Assembly (NCBI RefSeq): GCF_000980885.2
Contig: NZ_LBDA02000079.1
Span: forward strand, 1 to 60,242
Reading direction: 5' to 3'
Source: Streptomyces malaysiense
GTDB taxonomy: Bacteria > Actinomycetota > Actinomycetes > Streptomycetales > Streptomycetaceae
Length of the DNA: 60,242 bases
Part shown: one piece after another, positions 1 through 6,745 of the stretch
How positions within the stretch are numbered: the first letter of the stretch is position 1
Layout of the letters: each line of letters begins with the position of its first letter
Notes under the pieces: generated by a model
Database searches by the model: none
What the model was told of the DNA's origin: nothing
Seen by the model: the letters and a program-made list of their open reading frames with translations, nothing else
Program-made: the position numbers and the translations under genes

Positions 1-211
1 CCTCACCCGGCCCGAGCTCGGGCACGGGGACGTCGTCCAGGTGGATCGACTTGCGCGGGTCCTTGTCGCGGGTCTTCATGCCCGCGAACATCTCCGTCTC
101 GTCCTTGTGCACGGTGATCGCCCGGTACGACTCGGGCAGCGGCAGGGCGGCGAAATCGGCGGACGTGGCGTCCTTCGACTGGATCGCGGCGAGGATGTCC
201 TTCACGGTCAC
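1..211 (-). CDS. ccr: Crotonyl-CoA carboxylase/reductase, N-terminal part (runs off the window)
   Basis: Reading right to left from GTG at 211, the frame stays open to the window edge (70 codons). It begins MTVKDILAAIQSKD and continues with LPLPESYRAITVHKDETEMF and MKTRDKDPRKSIHLDDVPVP, which I recognise as the N-terminus of Streptomyces crotonyl-CoA carboxylase/reductase. The family reductively carboxylates crotonyl-CoA to ethylmalonyl-CoA with NADPH, feeding the ethylmalonyl-CoA pathway and polyketide extender supply. A GGAGG lies 8 nt before the GTG; a second GTG at 205 is the alternative start. The neighbouring hydroxyacyl-CoA dehydrogenase on the same strand supports an acyl-CoA block. 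The NADPH and catalytic regions are outside the window. Confidence 0.9.
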   Translation of the reverse strand, partial: MTVKDILAAIQSKDATSADFAALPLPESYRAITVHKDETEMFAGMKTRDKDPRKSIHLDDVPVPELGPGE

Positions 212-453
212 GGTAGTGCCTCCGGCGGTGAGCGTCCCCGGGGGAGGGGCGCTTGAGGGTTCGTCGGTGCTGTGCGGTGCGTGCTGCTGAGGGTTTTTTG
301 AAAGTGCCGTCGGTTCGGCTCGGTGGTGCTTCGGCAGCGCTTTGTGGCGCGGGAGGTTGCCTGTGACGCAGGCGTCCGGGCGCGCAGGCCATGGGCTTGC
401 GGGGACAGCCGGCGAACGAATGGTCGCTGCTCGCCGGCCGCCCGGACCTCTTC

Positions 454-482
454 AACGTATGACACCGCGTGTCAGGTGACAA
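454..482 (-). promoter_or_regulatory. Candidate ccr promoter with a TetR-type operator in the spacer
   Basis: On the minus strand, TTGTCA (482-477) and TACGTT (459-454) are separated by exactly 17 nt. That spacer contains the perfect dyad TGACAC-CGC-GTGTCA (460-474). It faces ccr, about 245 nt upstream of the start, implying a leader of roughly 235 nt. A dyad between -35 and -10 is the classic repressor position, and a TetR gene lies next door. The boxes and dyad are seen directly; use by that TetR protein is inference. Confidence 0.6.
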
Positions 483-593
483 GGCACTGAGTGCCAGAAG
501 TTCCTCTCAGATGAAATCTTTACGTAACAAATGAGCGATGATCGATCGAACGGTTCTCGAAATCCGCATGAAAAGGGCCCCTGACATGGCAAA

Positions 594-617
594 ACGGCCA
601 CCCCGAAGGGTGGCCGT
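594..617 (-). terminator. Terminator after the TetR gene
   Basis: A perfect 10-bp stem (ACGGCCACCC / GGGTGGCCGT) with a 4-nt loop lies 22 nt beyond the TetR stop. On the minus strand it is followed by TTTT, so it looks like a real intrinsic terminator separating tetR from ccr. Confidence 0.75.
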
Positions 618-638
618 CATCACAGCGGTGGGGCAGGT

Positions 639-1457
639 TCAGCGCTCCTTCAGCGCCTCCTCGATGGTGCGCATGACCTCTTCGAGGGGGGCGTCGGTGC
701 GGGCGACGGTGACGAGCACCTCGCCGTGCGGGGACACCGTCGCCGGGGCGGTGGCCGCCGGCCGGGCGGTCGTGCTCCGTCCGGCGCCGATGCCCGTCCC
801 GAAGGTCCTGCGGACGATCGCGAACGCGTGGTCGAGCTGCGCCTCCACATCGCCCTGGCCGTCCGCGCGAAGCCAGCGCCGGAGCACATGGTTGTGGGCG
901 GTGACGACCGCGGAGGCGGCGACCTCGGCCAGCAACGGGTCGTCATTGGCGTCGTCCGCGTGCGCGCGCTCGTCGAAGTGGCCGAGCAGATAGCGGGTGA
1001 ACAGGCGCTCGTAGCGGGCGACGGAGGCGATCTCGGCCTCCCGCAGGGTGGGCACCTCACGGGTGAGCCGGTAGCGGGCCACGGAGATGTCCGGGTGTGC
1101 CGCGTACATCCTCATGACCTCTTTGATGCCCCGGCACACCGTGTCGAGCGGGTGCTCGTGCGCCGGAGCGGCGTTGAGGACCGCCTCGGCGCGGACCAGG
1201 GTGTCGTCGTGGTCCGGGAAGATCGCCTCCTCCTTGGAGCGGAAGTGGCGGAAGAAGGTGCGGCGGGCGACGCCGGCGGCCGCCGCGATCTCGTCGACGG
1301 TGGTGGCCTCGTACCCCTTGGTCGCGAACAGCTCCATGGCTGCGGCCGCCAGTTCCCGGCGCATCTTGAGCCGCTGGGCGGCGGCTCGACTGCCTGCGGC
1401 ACTTTCCGGCGCGTCGGGCGTAGCTGGTGTACGTGAGGACTTGGCGGGCTGGGACAT
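639..1457 (-). CDS. TetR/AcrR-family transcriptional regulator
   Basis: This 272-aa protein has a disordered N-terminus and then an HTH_TetR domain at about residues 30-80 (MELFATKGYEATTVDEIA, GVARRTFFRHF). A helical ligand domain follows. It probably represses a nearby acyl-CoA gene, most simply ccr, in response to a small ligand. ATG 1457 is chosen because TACGTT lies 6 nt upstream, giving a leaderless start; the frame is open further upstream but without a ribosome-binding site. The dyad CGTAC-TGCAT-GTACG at 1466-1480 overlaps that -10 and may be autoregulatory. The gene sits between hydroxyacyl-CoA dehydrogenase and ccr, all on one strand. Confidence 0.88.
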   Translation of the reverse strand: MSQPAKSSRTPATPDAPESAAGSRAAAQRLKMRRELAAAAMELFATKGYEATTVDEIAAAAGVARRTFFRHFRSKEEAIFPDHDDTLVRAEAVLNAAPAHEHPLDTVCRGIKEVMRMYAAHPDISVARYRLTREVPTLREAEIASVARYERLFTRYLLGHFDERAHADDANDDPLLAEVAASAVVTAHNHVLRRWLRADGQGDVEAQLDHAFAIVRRTFGTGIGAGRSTTARPAATAPATVSPHGEVLVTVARTDAPLEEVMRTIEEALKER

Positions 1458-1463
1458 GCCCCG

Positions 1464-1480
1464 AACGTACTGCATGTACG
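1464..1480 (-). promoter_or_regulatory. Leaderless tetR promoter overlapping a dyad
   Basis: On the minus strand TACGTT (1469-1464) is 6 nt before the ATG. The inverted repeat CGTAC(1466-1470)-N5-GTACG(1476-1480) covers the -10, so bound repressor would block tetR. The core differs from the ccr dyad, so recognition by the same protein is uncertain. Confidence 0.4.
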
Positions 1481-1614
1481 CCGTGCCGTGTGCGGGAGCC
1501 CGGTTTGCCCCGCCCGGCCCCGAAGGGCCTGGCGGGGGAGCCGTGGCGGGGTCGAGCAGCCCGCCCCAGTCCGCCTCCGCGTCCGTCTCCGCGGGGGACC
1601 AGTCGCCGACGCCG

Positions 1615-3417
1615 TCAGCGGCGGGCATACTCGCGGAAGCCGCGGCCGGTCTTGCGGCCGAGGCAGCCCGCGGCCACCAGGTGCTCCAGGAGCGGGGCCG
1701 GGGCGAGACCAGGGTCGCGGAACTCGCGGTGCAGCACCTTCTCGATGGCCAGCGAGACGTCCAGACCGACCACGTCCAGCAGCTCGAACGGGCCCATCGG
1801 GTAGCCGCCGCCGAGCCGCATCGCCGCGTCGATGTCGTCCAGCGTCGCGTAGTGCTCCTCGACCATCTTCACCGCGTTGTTCAGGTAAGGGAACAGCAGC
1901 GCGTTCACGATGAAGCCGGCCCGGTCGCCGCAGTCCACGGCGTGCTTGCGGACCTTCCGGCAGACCTCGTGGACGGTGGCGTGCACATCGTCGGCGGTCA
2001 GCACCGTGCGCACGACCTCGACCAGCTTCATGGCCGGGGCCGGGTTGAAGAAGTGCATGCCGATCACGTCCTGCGGGCGCGAGGTGGCGCGGGCGCAGGC
2101 GACGACGGGCAGGGAGGAGGTCGTGGTGGCGAGCACCGCGCCGGGCTTGCAGACCTTGTCCAGCGACTGGAAGAGCTGCCGCTTGACCTCCAGGTCCTCG
2201 GCGACCGCCTCGACGGCCAGGTCGACGTCCGCGAAGGCGTCGTAGGAACCGGCCGGGGTGATCCGCTCCAGGGTCTGGGCGGCCGCCTCGGCGGTCAGCC
2301 GGCCCTTGTCCACGGAGCGCGCCAGCGACTTGCCGATCCTGGCCTTGGCCGCCCCGGCCTTCTCCTCGCTGCGCGCGGCCAGGACGACGTCGTAACCCGC
2401 CTTGGCGAACACCTCGGCGATGCCGGAGGCCATGGTGCCGGAGCCGGCGACGCCCACCGAGCGGACCTCGCGGCCCGGGACGCCGGCGCCGTCCGCCGCC
2501 GGGGTCAGCGGGTCCGGCACCACGGTGGCGCTGCCCGGAGCCTCGTAGGTGTAGAAGCCGCGCCCGGACTTGCGGCCGGTCAGGCCCGCCTCGCTGAGCT
2601 GCTTGAGGATCGGGGCGGGGGCGTGCAGCCGGTCGCGGGACTCGGCGTACATGGCGTCGAGGACGGTGCGCGCCGTGTCGATGCCGATCAGGTCGAGCAG
2701 CGCGAGCGGGCCCATCGGCAGACCGCAGCCGAGCCGCATCGCCGCGTCGATGTCCTCACGGGAGGCGTAGCGGGACTCGTACATCGCGGCCGCCTGGTTG
2801 AGGTAGCCGAACAGCAGGCCGTCCGCGACGAAGCCGGGACGGTCGCCCACCGCGACGGGCTCCTTGCCCAGTGCGAGCGCGAGGTCCGTGACGGCGGCGA
2901 CGACCTGCGGCGCGGTCAGCACCGAGGAGACGACCTCCACCAGCTTCATCGCCGGTGCCGGGTTGAAGAAGTGCAGCCCGAGCACGCGCTCGGGGCGGGC
3001 CGAGTCGGCGGCGAGGCGGGTCACCGACAGGGCGTTGGTGCCGGTGGCGAGGATGGCCTCCGGGCGGACGACGCCGTCCAGTTCGCGGAAGATCTGGTGC
3101 TTGGTCTCGTACGACTCCGGGACCACCTCGATCACGAGGTCGGCGTCGGCCGCCGCGGCCAGGTCGGTGGAGGTGCGCAGCCGGGCGAGGGCTTCCGTGC
3201 GCTCGGTCCCGGTCAGCCGGCCGCGCTCCACGGAGCGGGCGGTGGAGGACTCCAGGGCGGCCAGCGCGCGGGCGACCTGGGCCTCGCCGATGTCGATGCC
3301 GACGACCTCGCGGCCGGCCTGCACGAGGACCTCGGCGATGCCGGTGCCCATCGTGCCGAGGCCGACGACAGCGATCTTCATGAGGGACAGAGGGGTGTCG
3401 GACAGGGGAGTGGCCAT
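1615..3417 (-). CDS. Tandem-duplicated 3-hydroxyacyl-CoA dehydrogenase
   Basis: This 600-aa protein is two complete copies of a 3-hydroxybutyryl-CoA dehydrogenase. Copy 1 begins with the NAD-binding motif VVGLGTMGTGIAEVL near residue 19 and has HFFNPAPAMKLVEVV and KSGRGFY. Copy 2 begins with GVAGSGTMASGIAEVF near residue 320 and repeats HFFNPAPAMKLVEVV and KTGRGF. Each copy carries a Rossmann domain and the C-terminal helical dimerisation domain, so the fusion may fold as an internal dimer. It would interconvert acetoacetyl-CoA and 3-hydroxybutyryl-CoA, matching ccr next door. ATG 3417 has GGAG at good spacing; the internal ATG at 3381 has no Shine-Dalgarno. Two-domain forms of this enzyme are known in actinomycetes. 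Confidence 0.9.
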   Translation of the reverse strand: MATPLSDTPLSLMKIAVVGLGTMGTGIAEVLVQAGREVVGIDIGEAQVARALAALESSTARSVERGRLTGTERTEALARLRTSTDLAAAADADLVIEVVPESYETKHQIFRELDGVVRPEAILATGTNALSVTRLAADSARPERVLGLHFFNPAPAMKLVEVVSSVLTAPQVVAAVTDLALALGKEPVAVGDRPGFVADGLLFGYLNQAAAMYESRYASREDIDAAMRLGCGLPMGPLALLDLIGIDTARTVLDAMYAESRDRLHAPAPILKQLSEAGLTGRKSGRGFYTYEAPGSATVVPDPLTPAADGAGVPGREVRSVGVAGSGTMASGIAEVFAKAGYDVVLAARSEEKAGAAKARIGKSLARSVDKGRLTAEAAAQTLERITPAGSYDAFADVDLAVEAVAEDLEVKRQLFQSLDKVCKPGAVLATTTSSLPVVACARATSRPQDVIGMHFFNPAPAMKLVEVVRTVLTADDVHATVHEVCRKVRKHAVDCGDRAGFIVNALLFPYLNNAVKMVEEHYATLDDIDAAMRLGGGYPMGPFELLDVVGLDVSLAIEKVLHREFRDPGLAPAPLLEHLVAAGCLGRKTGRGFREYARR

Positions 3418-3818
3418 CGCGGGACTCCAGGGATGAGGGTGACGACGAGGAAGCGCCGGGTGCGCCGAAGGCGCACCACGGAACGCGAAGGAGTGCGGGT
3501 GTTGCCGGGCTGACGAGCGCACACGCCCGGTGCCGGTGCCGAAGGGCGTGCACACGCCCGGCGGCGGCGATGTCTTCCGACCGGCTCTGTCCCGAAGCCG
3601 GGTCGTACTCGCGGTACTTGGCGCGCGAGGCGCACCCGATGTACCGAACCGATCCTTGCCCGCGACGGCCGCGTCACCAGACCGTCGCCAGCGGAGTGCG
3701 AGAGGGTTGCTCGCTCGTCTGAGCTTAACCGGTGGGTAACGAGCGCGCCAGCCCCCTGAAGGGTTCTTTGTGTGCCAGGTGTCTCCCGTTGCCCCGGCAA
3801 CATGCTTAACCTGATGCC
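3418..3818. other. Divergent intergenic region, 401 bp
   Basis: It separates the minus-strand dehydrogenase from the plus-strand HEAT gene. A perfect 8-bp stem, GGTGCGCC-GAA-GGCGCACC, lies at 3459-3477 in the dehydrogenase leader. GTTGCC-CC-GGCAAC lies at 3788-3801 just before the HEAT gene, followed by TAACCT (3807-3812) 6 nt before its GTG, which suggests a leaderless start. I see no convincing -35 boxes and no further gene. Confidence 0.5.
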
Positions 3819-4403
3819 GTGGACGAAGAGTTGCGATCGGTCACGGAACGCTTACGGCAGGAGTCGGGAGGCTCGGCGGCGTTCGACGCCCTGCTGGCCA
3901 CCGGGGACCTGGACGAACTGGCGGAGGTCCTCAGCGCGCCCGGACAGCCGCTGTGGGCGAGGGAGTTGGCCGCCTTCCGGCTCGGCCGCGCGGGCGACCG
4001 GCGTGCCTTCGAGTCCCTGGTGCTCCTGCTCAACCACCGCGACCCCCCGCGCTGCGCCGGTGCCGCGCACGCGCTGGCCCGGCTCGGCGACCCCCGCACC
4101 GCCCGCGCGGCCGCCGCCCTCGCCACCAACGAACTCCGTGTCGCCTACGCCCTGCACCCGGTGCGGCTCCTCGTCGTGCTGCGCGCCCCCGAGTCCGTGC
4201 CCGCGCTGATCACCACCCTGGAGCGCCGGCTGCGCCCGCACGACCCGTACCGGCGGGTCGCCCTCGCCTGCGTGGAGGGCCTCGGCGCCCTCGGCGACGA
4301 CCGCGCCCGGCGCGTCCTCACGGAGGCTCTCGCCCATCCGGCGCTCGCGGAGGCGGCGGTGTACGCGCTGGCCCGGCTCCCCGAGGGGAAGCGGACCGGC
4401 TGA
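3819..4403 (+). CDS. HEAT-repeat protein with a TTA (bldA) codon
   Basis: This 194-aa soluble protein is built from alpha-helical HEAT/PBS-lyase-like repeats. Visible units are ELAAFRLGRAGDRRAFESLV, AAHALARLGDPRTARAAAAL, VALACVEGLGALGDDRARRVL and a last AAVYALARLPEG. Such folds are protein-interaction scaffolds; no catalytic motif is visible and the partner is unknown. Start is GTG 3819, probably leaderless, since TAACCT ends 6 nt upstream and no Shine-Dalgarno is present. Codon 12 (3852-3854) is TTA, the only in-frame TTA I found in the window. In Streptomyces TTA makes translation depend on the bldA tRNA, so expression is probably tied to development. Confidence 0.8.
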   Translation: MDEELRSVTERLRQESGGSAAFDALLATGDLDELAEVLSAPGQPLWARELAAFRLGRAGDRRAFESLVLLLNHRDPPRCAGAAHALARLGDPRTARAAAALATNELRVAYALHPVRLLVVLRAPESVPALITTLERRLRPHDPYRRVALACVEGLGALGDDRARRVLTEALAHPALAEAAVYALARLPEGKRTG

Positions 4404-4405
4404 CG

Positions 4406-4435
4406 GCGGGCCGGGCGGTTCGGCGCCCGGCCCGC
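4406..4435. terminator. Bidirectional terminator between convergent genes
   Basis: A perfect 11-bp stem (GCGGGCCGGGC / GCCCGGCCCGC) with an 8-nt loop fills the gap between the stop at 4403 and the opposing stop at 4447. It has no T-run, as is usual in Streptomyces. Confidence 0.65.
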
Positions 4436-4446
4436 GGCTCGTGCGA

Positions 4447-4923
4447 TCAGGGCCAGTACGCGGTGCACACCCGGTGCCCCGCGTGCCACGCGCAGGCCCG
4501 CGCCGCCAGGTGCCAGCCCTTGCCGTGCAGGTACCCGACCGCGCGGGTGTGCCGCGTGCCGTCCGGGCGCACGGTTGCCGAGCAGGCACCGAGGTCCGCC
4601 CATGAGCCGTAGTCGACGTCCCACTCCAGCGTGACCGTGTCGCCCTCGGCCGCACCGGAGGCGGCCGCCCAGACCCGGTACGGCGCGCCCGGCCTCGCGT
4701 TGCCGTAGCGCACCTCGACCGTGGCGCCGCCGATCCGCAGGGCGGGACCGTCGTGCCGGCGGTGGCCCGGGATCCGTGTGCCGGGATCGACGCTCGTACC
4801 GCACGTGGTCCCGGCGCGGGCCGGCCGCGCCGACTGGGCGGCCGTCGCGGTCGCGGCCGACGCGGCGGCCAGCACCGCAACGCCGGCCATCGCGGCCACC
4901 ACGCCCCTGGAGTTGATCACCAT
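4447..4923 (-). CDS. Small secreted protein with four cysteines
   Basis: This 158-aa protein has a Sec signal peptide: a short N-terminus with R6, then the hydrophobic stretch VVAAMAGVAVLAAASAATAT and a likely cut near residues 28-32. The mature part has four cysteines (TTCGTS, GACSAT, RACAWH, RVCTAY) that could form two disulphides. The middle resembles a beta-sandwich (YRVWAAASG, TVTLEWDVDYGSW). No enzymatic motif is recognisable. ATG 4923 follows a GAGGGGGG tract. The gene stands alone, convergent with the HEAT gene. It could be a small extracellular binding or inhibitor protein; I do not assign a function. Confidence 0.75.
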   Translation of the reverse strand: MVINSRGVVAAMAGVAVLAAASAATATAAQSARPARAGTTCGTSVDPGTRIPGHRRHDGPALRIGGATVEVRYGNARPGAPYRVWAAASGAAEGDTVTLEWDVDYGSWADLGACSATVRPDGTRHTRAVGYLHGKGWHLAARACAWHAGHRVCTAYWP

Positions 4924-5046
4924 GCGGCTGCCCCCCTCGCCGGCTGTGCGACGTCACCGATCACTGACACGCCGTGCGCACAGTGGCCCGAGGCCGAGGT
5001 TGACAGCAGTGCGGGGGAGTGGACAAGGAGCGGCGGGGGCACGTCC

Positions 5047-5076
5047 CGCGCGCCGCCCCCGCGCACCCGGCGCGCG
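5047..5076 (-). terminator. Hairpin terminator after the YihY-type gene
   Basis: A perfect 9-bp stem (CGCGCGCCG / CGGCGCGCG) with a 12-nt loop starts about 9 nt beyond the stop at 5085 on the minus strand. Confidence 0.5.
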
Positions 5077-5084
5077 GACGGCGA

Positions 5085-6146
5085 TCAGCTGTCTTTCATA
5101 CGGCGGACATCGTCCCGGTCCCACGTCGCGGTGTCCCGGGGTTCGGTGTACGAAGTGTCGGACCCGGGCGGACGGCCGCCCGCGACGGCCCGCTGCCGGG
5201 CGGTCTCGGCGTCGAACTCCAGGCCCAGCAGGATCGCCAGATTGGTGATCCAGAGCCAGATCAGGAAGATGATGGCACCGGCCATGGCGCCGTAGGTCTT
5301 GTTGTACGACGAGAAGTTCGCCACGTAGATCGCGAAGCCGGCGGAGGCGGCCATCCAGATGAGCAGCGCCAGGAGACTGCCCGGAGTGATCCAGCGGAAT
5401 CCCCTGACCTTCGCGTTCGGGCAGGCCCAGTACAGGATGGCGATCATCAGGACGACGAGGAGGACCAGCACCGGCCACTTGGCGATCGACCAGGCCGTCA
5501 GTGCCGCGTCCCCCATGCCGAGGGCCTGTCCGGTGTGCCGGGCCAGGCCACCGCTGAAGACCACGATCACGGCGCAGACCAGCGCGATCAGCACCAGCGC
5601 CACGGTGACCCCGAGGCGCACCGGCAGCACCTTCCACATCGGGCGGCCCTCCGGCACGTCGTAGACGGCGTTCGCGCCGCGGATGAAGGCGGCGACGTAC
5701 CCGGACGCCGACCACAGGGCCAGCACGATGCCCACGACCGCCAGGACCGACCCTGTGCCGGCGCTGTTCTGCAACTGCTCCACGGTCCGCGTGAGGACGT
5801 CCCGCGCGGAGCCGGGGGCGAGCTGCCGGATGCTGTGCAGCAGCCGGTCGGTGGTCGATCGCCCGGTGACACCGAGCAGCGCCACCAGTACCAGCAGCGC
5901 GGGGAACACGGCCAGCACCGAGTAGTAGGTCAGCGCGGCGGCCCGGTCGGTCAGCTCGTCCTTCTTGAACTCCTTGAGACTCCCTTTGAGGACGGCCGCC
6001 CACGCGCCCTTCGGCAACCGCGCCGGCGACCGCGGAGCCCTCTCCTCCACCTCCCGCCCCGGCCCGGCCTCCTCGGGCGACGGCACCCGGGAATCCGGCT
6101 CGCCGTCGTCGCGGTCCCTGCGTCCTGGAAGGTGCGGCTTCTCCAT
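5085..6146 (-). CDS. YihY/BrkB-family inner membrane protein
   Basis: This 353-aa integral membrane protein has the YihY signature (DRAAALTYYSVLAVFPALLVLVALLG split across TM1, then VFSGGLARHTG, LYWACPNAKVRGFRWITPG and YGAMAGAIIFLIWLWITNLAILLGLEFDAE). Six transmembrane helices fit. The N-terminal 50 residues are charged and disordered and the C-terminal tail is acidic and polar. The family was once called ribonuclease BN by mistake; its function is still unsettled. ATG 6146 gives the usual length for actinobacterial members. A GC hairpin (6196-6217) separates it from ridA upstream. Confidence 0.88.
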   Translation of the reverse strand: MEKPHLPGRRDRDDGEPDSRVPSPEEAGPGREVEERAPRSPARLPKGAWAAVLKGSLKEFKKDELTDRAAALTYYSVLAVFPALLVLVALLGVTGRSTTDRLLHSIRQLAPGSARDVLTRTVEQLQNSAGTGSVLAVVGIVLALWSASGYVAAFIRGANAVYDVPEGRPMWKVLPVRLGVTVALVLIALVCAVIVVFSGGLARHTGQALGMGDAALTAWSIAKWPVLVLLVVLMIAILYWACPNAKVRGFRWITPGSLLALLIWMAASAGFAIYVANFSSYNKTYGAMAGAIIFLIWLWITNLAILLGLEFDAETARQRAVAGGRPPGSDTSYTEPRDTATWDRDDVRRMKDS

Positions 6147-6195
6147 GAGGCCCGGGTACCCCGAAGTTCCGGGAACCCGTGGCGGACCGGGGGCG

Positions 6196-6217
6196 CCGGC
6201 CCGGCCCGCGGGGCCGG
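6196..6217 (-). terminator. Hairpin after ridA
   Basis: CCGGCCC and GGGCCGG pair across an 8-nt loop, about 22 nt beyond the ridA stop, in a very GC-rich stretch. It is a plausible factor-independent terminator without a T-run. Confidence 0.4.
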
Positions 6218-6239
6218 GGCGGGGCGGGCGGCGCCGGGG

Positions 6240-6656
6240 TCAGACCGTGGCGGACCCGGCGTCCGGGACCACCGCCAGCGCCTCGATCTCCATCAGGAAG
6301 TCCGGGGAGACCAGGCCGGCCACCTGGACCGCGGAGGAGGCCGGGAGGCGGTCGTCGGGTATGCGGGTGACGCGGGCGGCGCGGACGGCCGGCATGTGGG
6401 CCATGTCGGTGACGAAGTACGTCAGCTTCACCACGTGCTCGAAGCCCGCGCCCGCCGCGGCCAGGCAGCGGCCCAGGTTCTCGAAGACCTGGCGGGCCTG
6501 GGCCGCGGGGTCGCCCACGCCGACGAGTTCGCCGTCCTCGTCCAGGGCCAACTGGCCGGAGACGGCGACGAGACGGCCCGTCGCCGCGACCACATGGCTG
6601 TACTGCGCCGCGGGCGCCACACCGGCGGGGGCGGTGATCCTGATCGGTTCGGTCAT
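6240..6656 (-). CDS. ridA: RidA-family (YjgF/UK114) protein
   Basis: This 138-aa protein covers a full RidA/YjgF domain: VAATGRLVAVSGQLALDEDGE at the N-terminus, QARQVFENLGRCLAAAGAGFEHVVKLTYFVTDM in the middle and IEALAVV at the end. Family members trimerise and hydrolyse reactive enamine/imine intermediates such as those made by PLP enzymes. Divergent members do other deaminations, so the substrate here is open. ATG 6656 is chosen; ATG 6668, four codons upstream, is also possible because GGGGGCG lies before it. The gene lies between the secreted hydrolase and the YihY-type protein, all on the minus strand with gaps of about 90 nt. Confidence 0.88.
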   Translation of the reverse strand: MTEPIRITAPAGVAPAAQYSHVVAATGRLVAVSGQLALDEDGELVGVGDPAAQARQVFENLGRCLAAAGAGFEHVVKLTYFVTDMAHMPAVRAARVTRIPDDRLPASSAVQVAGLVSPDFLMEIEALAVVPDAGSATV

Positions 6657-6745
6657 GCGCCCAATCATGGACCACGCCCCCGGCAACGCCTGCGCTCGGG
6701 AGACCACTTGGCGACGGCTCCCCGGCCGCCCCCCGTGCGCCGCCC

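Noticed and set aside
1087..3513. An 808-codon plus-strand frame
   Set aside because: It is antisense to the dehydrogenase and TetR, lacks a ribosome-binding site and any recognisable family.
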